DNA from: Ruminiclostridium hungatei
Lineage (GTDB): Bacteria > Bacillota > Clostridia > Acetivibrionales > DSM-1351
Length of the DNA: 64,000 nt
Assembly (NCBI RefSeq): GCF_002051585.1
Contig: NZ_MZGX01000006.1
Coordinates: forward strand, 62,001 to 126,000
Reading direction: 5' to 3'
In this document: positions 28,057-37,806 of the stretch, in pieces
How the letters are laid out: every line of letters begins with the position of its first letter
Position numbering within the stretch: the stretch's first letter is position 1
Translations under genes and position numbers: made by a program
The notes under the pieces: model-generated
Database searches by the model: none
What the model was told of the DNA's origin: nothing
What the model saw: only the letters and a program-made list of their open reading frames with translations

Positions 28057-28968
28057 TTATTCCGATTTTTTTCCGCTTTTTTCACTGCCCTTTATCCCTG
28101 AATGAGCCATGGTGGTAATCATTTTCCCCTGGAAAAACAGGAATATGAACAGATTTGGTATGAACATAATCAAGGCTGCCGCTGCCGCTGCTCCCTGTCT
28201 TGCAACATTGTTGGTCAGATTATTGGTCAGTGTGGAAAGAAAATAAGCAAAGTTTTTCATTTCATCATCCTGCATGAACAGCGTGGAAGTCTCAATATTG
28301 GACCAGGAGGCTTGAAAGGCCAATATAGCCACTGTTGCCACAGCCGGCATACAGTTTGGAACAATAATGTACAAAAAAACTGAAAACTCTTTTGCCCCAT
28401 CCAGATAAGCGGCCTGAATCAATTCATCAGGTATCTGATCTATAAACTGCTTCATTAAAAATACACTGACCGGCATTGCCAGAAGGGGTAAAAAATGGCC
28501 AAAATATGTATTCATGATCCCCAGTTTGCTCACTACAAGATATCTGGGAATCTGCACCGCCTCGGGTGCAAACATCAACGTCAAAATTATGATTGAGAAA
28601 ACAATTTTATGCCCGGGAAATTTATGCTTGGATATGGGATAAGCACATAAAATACTGACAAAAGTAATACCTACTACAGAACCCACCGATATGAACACAC
28701 TGTTGAACAGGTATCTTGTGATGGGGATAGCCGAAGATGCCGCCACCAGAAACAGTTCGTTAAAATTCTGAGAATTCGGATTTCTCACAAAAATGTTGGG
28801 AGGGTAAATGAACAATTCGGAATATGGTTTCAGAGCATGGTTGAAAATATATACAATGGGCAGCAGCATAAAAACTGAGAATATGACCAACTGTATGGTA
28901 ATCAATATTTGAAATCCATCCATTACCGGTAGCTTTAATAGCTTTAATAGCTTTATTATCTTCTTCAT
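28057..28968 (-). CDS. Carbohydrate ABC importer permease (MalG type), system 2
   Basis: A 303-residue CUT1 permease. The EAA loop reads AAYLDGAKEFSVFLYIIVPN, and the late helix region FVSILCAYPISKHKFPG fits MalG-like proteins. The start overlaps the stop codon of its MalF-type partner by four bases (ATGA), and AAGG precedes it. Its sequence differs clearly from the permease at 21.8 kb, so the array encodes two distinct permease pairs rather than a recent duplication. The ATPase is probably one of those at 32.9 and 34.1 kb. Confidence 0.9.
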   Translation of the reverse strand: MKKIIKLLKLLKLPVMDGFQILITIQLVIFSVFMLLPIVYIFNHALKPYSELFIYPPNIFVRNPNSQNFNELFLVAASSAIPITRYLFNSVFISVGSVVGITFVSILCAYPISKHKFPGHKIVFSIIILTLMFAPEAVQIPRYLVVSKLGIMNTYFGHFLPLLAMPVSVFLMKQFIDQIPDELIQAAYLDGAKEFSVFLYIIVPNCMPAVATVAILAFQASWSNIETSTLFMQDDEMKNFAYFLSTLTNNLTNNVARQGAAAAAALIMFIPNLFIFLFFQGKMITTMAHSGIKGSEKSGKKSE

Positions 28969-29900
28969 CCTTCATCACCTTTCGGACCAAACAAACTCCA
29001 GCAGAATTTGTTTGAAAAATACATCAAAATCAATAGAAACACTGATGTGGCAGCAGCATATCCCATTTCAAAGCGTATAATGCCGTAATCGTTAATATGG
29101 TTGATAATCAAGTAGCCGGCATATTGGGGAGTGGGATTTTGCCCTGACAACTCCACGCCGATAGCTCCCGATTTGAAAGTATTGACTATGGCCATAACTG
29201 CACCGAAAAGCATTTGTGGTTTCATTGCGGGAATAGTTATATACCATATCTCTTTCAGCCTGCTTTTCACTCCGTCTATTCTTGCCGCCTCATACATATC
29301 CTGTTTTACGTTAAGAATGCCCGCCAGCATGGCAAGAAAGCCGACTCCCATACTTGACCACAGCGAAACTGCAATCATTGAGTTCATAAGATAGTCTTTG
29401 TCGGTCACCCACAGCCTTGGTTCATCAATCATGCCGATCTGCAGCAGAATACTGTTCAAATAGCCAATGCGGTCTCCCGTCAGCAAAGGCAGCCAAACTA
29501 TGGACATTGCAATTCCCATAGTCAGAGACGGGCTGTACATTGCAAGGGAAAAATATTTCCTGAGGCGTGCCGGAAGCTGGGATATCAGCCAGGCCAGAAT
29601 AAACGAGGCCACGTAACCTCCCGGTCCGGTAATAATGGCAAACTTAAAGGTATTCGGCAGGGCATATTTTAAAAACAGCAAATCCTGGGATATGAGATTC
29701 TGGTAGTTGGTCCAGCCGATAAATTTCGGCGGCTCAATTGCATTGTAATAAGTAAAGCTTAATCCAACCGCCACGATAATAGGTACCAGTATGAAGGCAA
29801 TAAAGCACAGCATAAAGGGTGTGATAAATGCGTAAGACAAACGGTATTCCCATATCACTGAAAAAAAGCGTTTGAATCTTTTCCCCAAATTACTTAACAT
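28965..29900 (-). CDS. Carbohydrate ABC importer permease (MalF/LplB type), system 2
   Basis: A permease of about 311 residues. The N-terminal block SYAFITPFMLCFIAFILVPI and the EAA loop EAARIDGVKSRLKEIWYITI identify it as a MalF/LplB-like sugar permease subunit. I chose the second ATG (AAGGGG nine bases upstream); an ATG two codons earlier is too close to that site. The gene overlaps the 3' end of the large solute-binding-protein gene and the 5' end of its partner permease, so binding protein, MalF and MalG of system 2 form one tightly coupled unit. Confidence 0.9.
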   Translation of the reverse strand: MLSNLGKRFKRFFSVIWEYRLSYAFITPFMLCFIAFILVPIIVAVGLSFTYYNAIEPPKFIGWTNYQNLISQDLLFLKYALPNTFKFAIITGPGGYVASFILAWLISQLPARLRKYFSLAMYSPSLTMGIAMSIVWLPLLTGDRIGYLNSILLQIGMIDEPRLWVTDKDYLMNSMIAVSLWSSMGVGFLAMLAGILNVKQDMYEAARIDGVKSRLKEIWYITIPAMKPQMLFGAVMAIVNTFKSGAIGVELSGQNPTPQYAGYLIINHINDYGIIRFEMGYAAATSVFLLILMYFSNKFCWSLFGPKGDEG

Positions 29901-32865
29901 AGTCATCTACCCCTTCCCACGGTTTTAATACGGTAGGCAGCTTCAATGTTTTCAATGGTTTTCCGTCTTTATCAATAAATCCGAATTCCTGCTGTTTACG
30001 CCTTAACTCCCTGTTAATGTCAATAACGGCTGCTTCCAGTGAACTGCGGTAATTTATACGGTCTACTACAGTCCGGTTCCATGCATTATTTATTTCAATA
30101 TCCAGTCTATAGCCTCCGGGCAAGTTGGGTAAATCCCTGTACCATCTCCACTGTTCCAGAATGACGTCAGCATCCTCCTTTGCCCACGGAAGCTTAACGA
30201 AGGCTTCTATATTGGCAGTATTCCAACGGAAGGCAATACCGTTGAAGGCTTCAATATTGGAACCATATTGCTCCTGTACATCCGCAGAAATCCACCACTT
30301 CATAAAATCCCATGCCTGCTCCTTCTTATGGGAGGATTTAAAAATGATTCCTGCTGTCTGCCCGCCTCCTGCCCAACGGGTAATGGTGCCATCCTCCTGT
30401 TTTGTACCCGGGATCAGGGCTATCCCCCACCGTCCGTGCAATTCAGGAGCTGTTGCTGCAAGCCGGATGTACATATTGTAATCTGAAATACCTATGGGCA
30501 TTGTGCCGTCGCGGAAATGCTGGTAGAAGCTTGGTACTTCAAGTTCAAGCGCGTGAATATTGAACAGATCGGTCCATTGTTTGAAGGCTTTGAAGGCTTC
30601 CGGCGTGTCAAGTGCAGTTTTTAAGCCGCTTTCATCATAAAACGCTGCGTTGTTCTGGTAAAAATACGGTATATATGCCTTTGGATTGACGTAGAAATTC
30701 ATATAATTCTGCTGTAATACAGGAAGTAAATCGTATACCTCCTCCCAGGTCTGCGGTATACTTAAGCCAAGTCCGCCCAGAATATCCTTCCTGTAATACA
30801 GTACTTGGAAAGATTGGGTTTCAGGTACTGCATAGTATCCTTTATTGTAGTAAAAAGGAAGCCATGAGCCCGGACTGTACTTCTTATATATATCCTGAAA
30901 ATCATCGAATTTCGACAAGTCATAGGTACTGTTGCGTATTGCGTAGTCAATAGGCAGATCCTGTGTCAGTCCAAGGGCTATATCGGGCTGAACACCGGCC
31001 GCATTGGACAAAACCAGCAATTGTGTGTTGGGCAGCAAATTCACTTTTACTTTCGTACCTGTTTGGGGTGTAAACTGCTCATTGGCAAGCTCCTGAATCT
31101 CATCCACATAGTCCTTGCCTCTGAATACCCACACATTCAGCACCTTATCATCCATATTTCTCAAGCTGTCCTTACTTTGAAAGGAATAAAAGAAATTCAG
31201 AATGGTTCCCCTTACTTTTTCTAAAAATGAAGCCTTCATTTTGGAGAAATCCTGCTCTGCAGGTACTATATGGATTTCATCCAGCTGCAATTGCTGCTGT
31301 TCCAAAATAGTGATATACTGGCTTATTTCATCAGCCATAATAGAAATCTGATCCCTGTGGTACGGAATGTCATTTACTTTTTCCAGCAGCTCCTCAATAT
31401 CTACAGCCCTGACTTTAAAGCTCTGACTGATGGAATCAGGTCTGCCATTGGCTTTTATTATCTGTTTGGACAACTCCAGCATGCTGTTTTCAGCAAGTTT
31501 TAACTGATCCGTCAGATCAGGGAGTTCCTCTTTTATATTCCAGGTACGGTTTTTATCCTCCCTGCCGCCGGTCAGAGCCCTTAAGTCCTGGTCAATGCGG
31601 TTCAGACTGCTCAGCAAATCCTCAATTCCAACAATAATAGTTTTAAAAGGGGCATGTGTAACCGCCATTGAAAGGGTATGCCTGCCTTTCTCCAGATAAA
31701 GCTCATATGCCTGGCCCTCAGGGTCTTTCAAAACCGTACCTTCCCAATCGGAGGAATAAGGAAACCGGTACTCCAGGAACTCCTGAAAAGGAACTTTACC
31801 ATCGATTTTTATTGTACGGTAGGACGCTTTCTCAGAGACTATATTCTGCAGCGTCCTCATAGCAATTTTATACTTGCCCGTCTGGGGAATATCAAATTCC
31901 CAGGTAACTTCCTGATTCTGATAACGCCACTTTTGTCCGCCCAATGTATTAAAGGTGATATTTCCCTTAGACACAGGTACGCTTCTAATATCGGTATCTG
32001 ATACCATTTGGATGGCCGAGCTGTTTTTGGACTGAAAGTCTTCAGCCTGTATAGTCAATGCTTCAGCTTTGACAGGTTCTGTTTCAGGATAGGAAGCAGC
32101 CGCTTCCTTATATGTACTTAACCTCTCCGGAGGAGCAATATTGACAGTTTCCAGGGCTACCGGTTCAGAGCCTGCCAGGCGCAGCGTATGAGTGCCTTTG
32201 GTAATATACCACTTAAGGGGTTCGGAATATGCTCCTCCGGAATCTCTGAAAGGAGTTGTATTCCAAGAAGAGATTTCAAGTGATTGAGGGCGTATGTCAT
32301 CCCCCTCATCATCTTTCTTGATAGGCCGTGCATCCTTCCAAAGGCGGCACAGTGTTATGGAACTGGACTCCCGGAACTGCCGGCTGCCATCTATGGTGAC
32401 ATCCCATATTATCGCACTGCGAAACCCGGTTCCTGTAATGGGACAATATGAGGTACTTATCTCATACAAACCATCCTCAGGAGCGGTAAATTGGAATTCC
32501 ACCCAGCCGTTGCCGTTTCCCTTCCAGAGCAGTACATTGTTTTTACCGTTGTAACTGCCTGCTGCAATATTGCTGTCATCAGAAGATTTCACTTTATCTG
32601 CCGCATTGATCCTTATAGATGCAGCAGAATATTTTATGTTTTGCTGCTGCCAGGTTTCCAGCACATTTAAATAATATGGCTCTACATCGTTGGATTTTAT
32701 CCGCATATTATCAGGTGGATTTTCCGCCTGGACCTCTTTTGTCTCCGAAGCCAAAATTGCTGCGCCATTTAGCAGAAGAAAGCAGCCCATTCCTGCAAAA
32801 ACCCCTATCATGAAGATAGTCCTTATGTGTTTATAATATTGTTTCAATGAATGAATGGAAAACAA
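29890..32865 (-). CDS. Large multidomain extracellular solute-binding protein (991 residues)
   Basis: More than twice the usual length for a sugar-binding protein. A signal sequence (about residues 17-39, probably cleaved after ILA) is followed by two beta-sandwich, carbohydrate-binding-like domains (about 75-245 and 268-415; WVEFQFTAPEDGLYEIS and VTWEFDIPQTGKYKIAM are matching strand pairs). A helical linker (415-530) leads to a family-1 solute-binding domain (about 575-900, with VLYYRKDILGGLG and KKEQAWDFMKWWISADVQEQ). No lipobox is convincing. The predicted start is TTG with GGAGTG upstream. It directly precedes the system-2 permeases and overlaps them. The extra domains suggest capture of a large or surface-bound glycan, which is inference. 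Confidence 0.85.
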   Translation of the reverse strand: MFSIHSLKQYYKHIRTIFMIGVFAGMGCFLLLNGAAILASETKEVQAENPPDNMRIKSNDVEPYYLNVLETWQQQNIKYSAASIRINAADKVKSSDDSNIAAGSYNGKNNVLLWKGNGNGWVEFQFTAPEDGLYEISTSYCPITGTGFRSAIIWDVTIDGSRQFRESSSITLCRLWKDARPIKKDDEGDDIRPQSLEISSWNTTPFRDSGGAYSEPLKWYITKGTHTLRLAGSEPVALETVNIAPPERLSTYKEAAASYPETEPVKAEALTIQAEDFQSKNSSAIQMVSDTDIRSVPVSKGNITFNTLGGQKWRYQNQEVTWEFDIPQTGKYKIAMRTLQNIVSEKASYRTIKIDGKVPFQEFLEYRFPYSSDWEGTVLKDPEGQAYELYLEKGRHTLSMAVTHAPFKTIIVGIEDLLSSLNRIDQDLRALTGGREDKNRTWNIKEELPDLTDQLKLAENSMLELSKQIIKANGRPDSISQSFKVRAVDIEELLEKVNDIPYHRDQISIMADEISQYITILEQQQLQLDEIHIVPAEQDFSKMKASFLEKVRGTILNFFYSFQSKDSLRNMDDKVLNVWVFRGKDYVDEIQELANEQFTPQTGTKVKVNLLPNTQLLVLSNAAGVQPDIALGLTQDLPIDYAIRNSTYDLSKFDDFQDIYKKYSPGSWLPFYYNKGYYAVPETQSFQVLYYRKDILGGLGLSIPQTWEEVYDLLPVLQQNYMNFYVNPKAYIPYFYQNNAAFYDESGLKTALDTPEAFKAFKQWTDLFNIHALELEVPSFYQHFRDGTMPIGISDYNMYIRLAATAPELHGRWGIALIPGTKQEDGTITRWAGGGQTAGIIFKSSHKKEQAWDFMKWWISADVQEQYGSNIEAFNGIAFRWNTANIEAFVKLPWAKEDADVILEQWRWYRDLPNLPGGYRLDIEINNAWNRTVVDRINYRSSLEAAVIDINRELRRKQQEFGFIDKDGKPLKTLKLPTVLKPWEGVDDYVK

Positions 32866-32894
32866 CTACTTCACTCCTAACAATTAGTTAATCC

Positions 32895-34007
32895 TTATTC
32901 AATCAAGCGTTCACCTGTCTCTGAGTTAAAAAACAACACCTTTGACATATCCAGCGCCAGGCTCACCACCTCATCAGGCGAGAAGGCAGCCGACGGATTG
33001 ACACGAACTACCAGCGGCTGTTCTTCTCCTATATCCAAATGGAGGTACCGGTCAGCTCCCATGAGCTCGCCAAGCTTATATATCCCTTTGATTGTCACCT
33101 CAGAAAACAGCACCTCCAATCCGATGTTCTCCGGACGGATACCAAGTGTAACCACCCGGTTCACCTGCTTGTTTTTGATTACCGCACGTACGGCGTTTTC
33201 AGGAATTTCCAGAGCAAATCGGTTGGTATGGAATTCCAGTTTTTTTGTTTTACTGTTTTCAAGAATACGTCCTTTTACAAAGTTCATCTGAGGTGATCCG
33301 ATAAAGCCGGCAACAAAAGTATTGCACGGTTTTGAATAAATCACCTCAGGAGTATCCACCTGCTGAATGACGCCGTCTTTCATTACAACAATCCTGTCTC
33401 CCATGGTCATGGCTTCAACCTGGTCATGGGTCACATAGACAAAGGTTACTCCCAGTGATTTATGAAGTTTAATGATTTCGGTACGCATCTGCACCCTCAA
33501 TTTGGCATCCAGGTTGGATAGCGGTTCATCCATAAGAAAAACCTCCGGATTGCGGACAATTGCCCTTCCCAGAGCAACACGCTGTCTCTGGCCTCCGGAT
33601 AAAAACTTTGGTTTGCGGCTAAAATACTGTTCAATCTCCAAGACACGGCCAACTCTTTTCACGGATTGTTCGATTTCATGTTTGGGAGTTTTGCGCAATC
33701 TCAGTCCAAAAGCGATATTTTCAAAAACACTCATGTTGGGATAAAGGGCATAGTTTTGGAACACCATGGCAATATCACGATTTTTGGGCGGCAAATTATT
33801 AACCAATGTATCACCGATATAGATCTCTCCGTCCGTGATATCCTCAAGCCCCGCTATCATACGAAGGGTGGTGGATTTACCGCAGCCCGACGGACCTACA
33901 AAAACTAAAAACTCCTTGTCTTTAATCTCCATATTGAAATCTTTAACCACAGCATGTTTTTCTTTACCATATATTTTATATAAATGATTGATTAAAATTT
34001 TTGCCAT
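32895..34007 (-). CDS. Sugar ABC importer ATPase (MsmX/UgpC type), copy 1
   Basis: A cytoplasmic ATPase of about 370 residues. Walker A is GPSGCGKST, the signature LSGGQRQR, Walker B VFLMDEPLSNLDAK, the switch His lies in VTHDQVEAMT, and the C-terminal third is the TOBE/MalK regulatory domain. The start is an ATG with GGAGG seven bases upstream; nine further in-frame codons upstream were excluded. It lies 49 bp downstream of a very similar ATPase gene. ATPases of this type commonly serve several sugar importers, and here the two together would power both permease pairs. Confidence 0.93.
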   Translation of the reverse strand: MAKILINHLYKIYGKEKHAVVKDFNMEIKDKEFLVFVGPSGCGKSTTLRMIAGLEDITDGEIYIGDTLVNNLPPKNRDIAMVFQNYALYPNMSVFENIAFGLRLRKTPKHEIEQSVKRVGRVLEIEQYFSRKPKFLSGGQRQRVALGRAIVRNPEVFLMDEPLSNLDAKLRVQMRTEIIKLHKSLGVTFVYVTHDQVEAMTMGDRIVVMKDGVIQQVDTPEVIYSKPCNTFVAGFIGSPQMNFVKGRILENSKTKKLEFHTNRFALEIPENAVRAVIKNKQVNRVVTLGIRPENIGLEVLFSEVTIKGIYKLGELMGADRYLHLDIGEEQPLVVRVNPSAAFSPDEVVSLALDMSKVLFFNSETGERLIE

Positions 34008-34056
34008 AACATTACCTCCATGCGTTTGAACCAATGCTTGATTTCATCCCGGCTCA

Positions 34057-35154
34057 TTAATTGGCTATCCTCTGTTCTGTACGCGCATCAAAAAAATGCA
34101 GCCTGTCGGTATCAAAGGCCAGCTCTACATTTGATCCCACCTTGATGATTGATCGTGAATTTACTCTTGCAACAACTTTTTTCTCTTCTAATGATATGTG
34201 CAGGTATTTTTCGGCTCCTGTCAGTTCCACCAGCTCCACTTCCGCTTGAACTCTGTTTCCAAAAGCTAAAGAGTTCTGATGGATGTCTTCAGGTCTTATA
34301 CCCAATATCACTTTTCTCCTTATATTCTTGCTTTCCCTTAAATGTTGAGCCTGGATGGAAGGGATGGCAATCTTTATTGCTTGATTGTAAAAATAAAGAC
34401 GCTCTCCTTCCTCAATTAATTCCCCTTCTATGAAATTCATGGGCGGCGAACCGATAAAACCGCCTACAAATATATTAACCGGCTGATCATATACTTCCTC
34501 GGGAGTGCCCACCTGTTGGATCACACCGTCTTTCATAATGACTATCCTGTCTCCCATGGTCATGGCTTCTGTCTGATCATGGGTCACATAAATAAAAGTT
34601 GTTTTAAGGCGCTGATGAAGATTTACTATTTCGCTTCTCATCTGTACCCTCATCTTGGCATCCAGGTTTGATAAGGGTTCATCCAGAAGAAATACTTGCG
34701 GTTCTCTCACGATGGCCCTGCCAAGAGCAACTCTTTGCCGCTGTCCCCCCGACAGTGCTCCGGGTTTCCTTTGAAGATATTCTTCAATTTCCAAAACCTT
34801 TGCTGCTTCCCTTACACGCCGGTCTATCTCTTTTTTAGGTACTTTACGTAGTTTTAAATTAAAAGCTATGTTATCATAAACACTCATATGCGGATATAAG
34901 GCATAATTCTGAAATACCATGGCAATATCCCTGTCTGCCGGCACTACATTATTAACCACCCGGCCGCCAATATATATCTCTCCGTCAGAAATACCCTCAA
35001 GACCGGCAATCATGCGTAATGTAGTTGATTTTCCGCAGCCGGAGGGACCCACAAAAACAATAAACTCCTTGTCGTTTATCTCCAGATCAACTTCTTTTAC
35101 AACCGCTGTATCATTATACCGTTTCCATAGACGTTCAATTTTTAAACCTGCCAC
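34057..35154 (-). CDS. Sugar ABC importer ATPase (MsmX/UgpC type), copy 2
   Basis: About 365 residues and strongly similar to its downstream neighbour: Walker A GPSGCGKST, signature LSGGQRQR, Walker B VFLLDEPLSNLDAK, VTHDQTEAMT, then a TOBE domain. I chose a GTG start with AAGGAG eight bases upstream; a TTG eight codons earlier is open but lacks a ribosome site. It follows the four-cysteine large-subunit gene at 35.2 kb by 29 bp. Retention of two complete ATPases suggests each prefers one permease pair, but this is not demonstrated by sequence. Confidence 0.92.
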   Translation of the reverse strand: MAGLKIERLWKRYNDTAVVKEVDLEINDKEFIVFVGPSGCGKSTTLRMIAGLEGISDGEIYIGGRVVNNVVPADRDIAMVFQNYALYPHMSVYDNIAFNLKLRKVPKKEIDRRVREAAKVLEIEEYLQRKPGALSGGQRQRVALGRAIVREPQVFLLDEPLSNLDAKMRVQMRSEIVNLHQRLKTTFIYVTHDQTEAMTMGDRIVIMKDGVIQQVGTPEEVYDQPVNIFVGGFIGSPPMNFIEGELIEEGERLYFYNQAIKIAIPSIQAQHLRESKNIRRKVILGIRPEDIHQNSLAFGNRVQAEVELVELTGAEKYLHISLEEKKVVARVNSRSIIKVGSNVELAFDTDRLHFFDARTEQRIAN

Positions 35155-35183
35155 CTTAACTACTCCTTTTGCATACAAACTAA

Positions 35184-36572
35184 TTAAACCATTTCGATAA
35201 AGGCATTCACACGATTTTGCTCCTGTTCGTGCTGAAGTCCTCCCAACTCACGTTCAGAAATAAATGTAGGCAATCCTGTTTCACGCTTTATTACGTCGAC
35301 AATTGCTCTCGAAACCGCTGCCTGCGTATTGCATCCCCAGTTGTGAATGAAAATGACGCCTTCGGCCCTGGATCTTTTAATTTGTTCTACCGTCCACAAA
35401 GCTCTTTTTTCAATGCTTTGCTCATATGGATATTCCAAAGTTGCCTTGGCCAGATTATAGTACGGGTCTCCCTCTTCATCCACGATTGTAGTCAAATGGC
35501 TCCACATATTGTCCGTTCCTACTACAATTGCGCCCGATTCTTCACTTCGATAGTTATTTAAGCCCACACAGGAACCCAGAACAAACAATCTCTTGGGATT
35601 CTCAGCCACACCATGTCCCCTGACGCCATTTTTCACACGCTCTTCAATTTCTTTCCTGGCTTCTTCCAGTACACTTAATGTGGCCTGTGCGTCGCCATGC
35701 GCTTCCAGATTGCCAAGTGTAACAAGCGAACCCCTGTCGCCGCCGTTTGTGGGGGGCACATCTGCCGACCACCACAGGTCGGCAAGCTCTACTGCCAGTC
35801 TGCGTCCTTTGTTATGCAGCTTTATTGATTCTCTCAAATCTTCCTCGGTGGTTTCCTTGCCGGTGATTTCATCCAGTGCTTTGGTCAATCTGCGGAGATT
35901 TTTTGCAAAATACTCGATGGCCCACTTTTTATCAGCCTGATGGCGCATTGGAAAATCGGCAAGAAACAGTTTGACATCCTTATTCGGTCCATGCCTGTGA
36001 GCTTCCAATCCATAGGAAACATCCGAGCAGCGCAGCACGGAATATGGAGCAACTATATCCACTCTTAAATCCCCGGCCTGTATCTGTTCATAACCGCCTG
36101 TCTGACAGGCTTCAAAACTCATATCGTTATAGGCTCTTTCTTTAATACCCCTGGTTCTCAAATTCCTTTGATAAATGGTCTCCCCATGTGTTTTTCCCGC
36201 ATACCAACTGTTAATCAAAGCCGGCCTCAATGCAATCGTATCGGCAGCCGTATAAGGATCCACCGCCTGCCCCCCTTGAATGAAAGCAATGGTTTTGCCC
36301 TTGTCCTTTGCCTTTTCCATGCGTTCACTTAACGTAAGGCTCAGGTACTGGGCTTTTAAGGAAGAGATCAGTGTTTCATCCCTTGTTCCCCTGTTTCCCT
36401 GATAAAGGTTGATTTCAAAAGAATTTGGATATTTTGCGGGACCTTCCACAGTCAGATAGTGCCATATTTCCTCCGGTGTCACTTCTGTACCGTCATCAAA
36501 TTTAATATTCGCACTGTCTAAAAATCTCTCTTTATTTTCTTCAGAATATCTGAACAGTTTCTTGTCACTCAT
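35184..36572 (-). CDS. 2-hydroxyacyl-CoA dehydratase-like large subunit, four-cysteine type, copy 2
   Basis: A 462-residue large subunit. Only four cysteines are present: Cys156 (ACQTGG), Cys182 (LRCSD), Cys335 (LGSCVG) and Cys414 (WGCNTQ). Compared with the six-cysteine copies it has Ser in place of the first Cys of C-x2-C and Leu in place of the first Cys of CGSC. Other blocks (AFIQGGQAVDPY, EAHRHG, DLWWSADVPPTN) are kept. It overlaps the small-subunit gene upstream by four bases (ATGA), so the two are made together and probably form a heterodimer. It is closely related to the copy at 37.8 kb. Substrate and cluster type are unknown. Confidence 0.83.
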   Translation of the reverse strand: MSDKKLFRYSEENKERFLDSANIKFDDGTEVTPEEIWHYLTVEGPAKYPNSFEINLYQGNRGTRDETLISSLKAQYLSLTLSERMEKAKDKGKTIAFIQGGQAVDPYTAADTIALRPALINSWYAGKTHGETIYQRNLRTRGIKERAYNDMSFEACQTGGYEQIQAGDLRVDIVAPYSVLRCSDVSYGLEAHRHGPNKDVKLFLADFPMRHQADKKWAIEYFAKNLRRLTKALDEITGKETTEEDLRESIKLHNKGRRLAVELADLWWSADVPPTNGGDRGSLVTLGNLEAHGDAQATLSVLEEARKEIEERVKNGVRGHGVAENPKRLFVLGSCVGLNNYRSEESGAIVVGTDNMWSHLTTIVDEEGDPYYNLAKATLEYPYEQSIEKRALWTVEQIKRSRAEGVIFIHNWGCNTQAAVSRAIVDVIKRETGLPTFISERELGGLQHEQEQNRVNAFIEMV

Positions 36573-37765
36573 GCGCTCACTTCCTCTTCACTTTCTATTG
36601 TCTGATTTCTGATCATTTCAACAAAGGCTTCCACCCTTGTGCGGATAGCTTCGTAATCTGAGCCGGCATACTCCGTATGTATCTCCAACAGCGGGATTCC
36701 GCTTTGTGCAAGTACATCCTTTGTTTCCTTGGCTTTAAAGGTATATGGGTCGCAGTAACGCAAGGTATGGTAAATAACACCCTGTGCCTTATACTCATCC
36801 AGCAGCCCATGCAGCTTTTTAAGGCGCTTGTCGGTTTTCAGTTCCAGATAAGGCAGTGCGCCATGAGGTGTACGGTTGAGATAACCGAGTGCTATTCCTT
36901 CGGGTGATATTTCTTTGATATTTAAATCCAGGTAAGGAATAATACCTGTCCAGATATCATCTCCCACAATCCTCCCGCCCAGTGAGGTTATTATGTTTAT
37001 AAGTTTACGGTCTCCACGTGGAATCACACTTCCTGAAATGAAAATTCTTGCTTCGCCTGCTTCCTGTTCAATGTCTATGTAAGACTGCTGTTCCTTCAGT
37101 TCGGCCAGAGTTTGCTGAAGCAGTTGCAGATACTCCTGCTTATCAAGTACATATCCTGCCTGGATAAGGTCATATACCTCCAGCCATGATATGACATTGC
37201 CTTTTGATGCCTGATATTGATATATTTCTTTCAAAGCCGCACGTATTTTGTTGAATAAATCCACAGCCTCCGCCAACTTTTTCTTATCCACCGATACTCC
37301 CGCTCTTTCCTCAAGCAGGCGGGTAAACTCTTTGGCTTCCTGTGTAAAATATTCTATTGCTTCCTCCCAATAGACATTTCGGGGTACACCTAATACAACC
37401 ACGTCCCTCTTGAAAAAGTACTCGATTACCTCCGCAGCACGGAAGTTTTGAAGGCAGGTTGCATCAAACGCAAGCACATCCGTCTCCTGAATGTATGGAT
37501 CGGTATTCTCTGCAAACGCACCTACTATTTCTCTCAGAAACACACAGGTCTTGCTGGATGCGTACCTTGCTCCCACTTCCACCAGTTTGCTGTCTCCGCC
37601 CACACTGATGCGTATTGGAATAAATCCCAGGGAGTACGCAACTTCCTCCGGAATATGGTAGCCTATCCAGCCCAGCACCTTCTTACCATTTGCTCTTTCT
37701 TTTTTTAATTCTTCAGGACGCTCTTCCACACGTCTTCTTATAATATCCAAAGTTTTAATTGCCAT
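36569..37765 (-). CDS. 2-hydroxyacyl-CoA dehydratase-like small subunit, copy 2
   Basis: A 398-residue D-component-type subunit with Cys74 (SSKTCVF), Cys104 (FDATCLQ) and Cys338 (LRYCDPYTFK) as the expected ligands of a [4Fe-4S] cluster. Conserved blocks include GRIVGDDIWTGIIPYLD, TPHGALPYLELKTDKR and EIHTEYAGSDYEAIRTRVEA. It ends with an acidic tail absent from the other copies. It is translationally coupled to the large subunit downstream (ATGA overlap) and preceded by an unpaired large subunit 41 bp upstream. The enzymatic role is inferred from the family only. Confidence 0.87.
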   Translation of the reverse strand: MAIKTLDIIRRRVEERPEELKKERANGKKVLGWIGYHIPEEVAYSLGFIPIRISVGGDSKLVEVGARYASSKTCVFLREIVGAFAENTDPYIQETDVLAFDATCLQNFRAAEVIEYFFKRDVVVLGVPRNVYWEEAIEYFTQEAKEFTRLLEERAGVSVDKKKLAEAVDLFNKIRAALKEIYQYQASKGNVISWLEVYDLIQAGYVLDKQEYLQLLQQTLAELKEQQSYIDIEQEAGEARIFISGSVIPRGDRKLINIITSLGGRIVGDDIWTGIIPYLDLNIKEISPEGIALGYLNRTPHGALPYLELKTDKRLKKLHGLLDEYKAQGVIYHTLRYCDPYTFKAKETKDVLAQSGIPLLEIHTEYAGSDYEAIRTRVEAFVEMIRNQTIESEEEVSA

Positions 37766-37806
37766 CTTTTCTTACCTCTTTTTATTTATTTTTTGATTAA
37801 TTTAAT

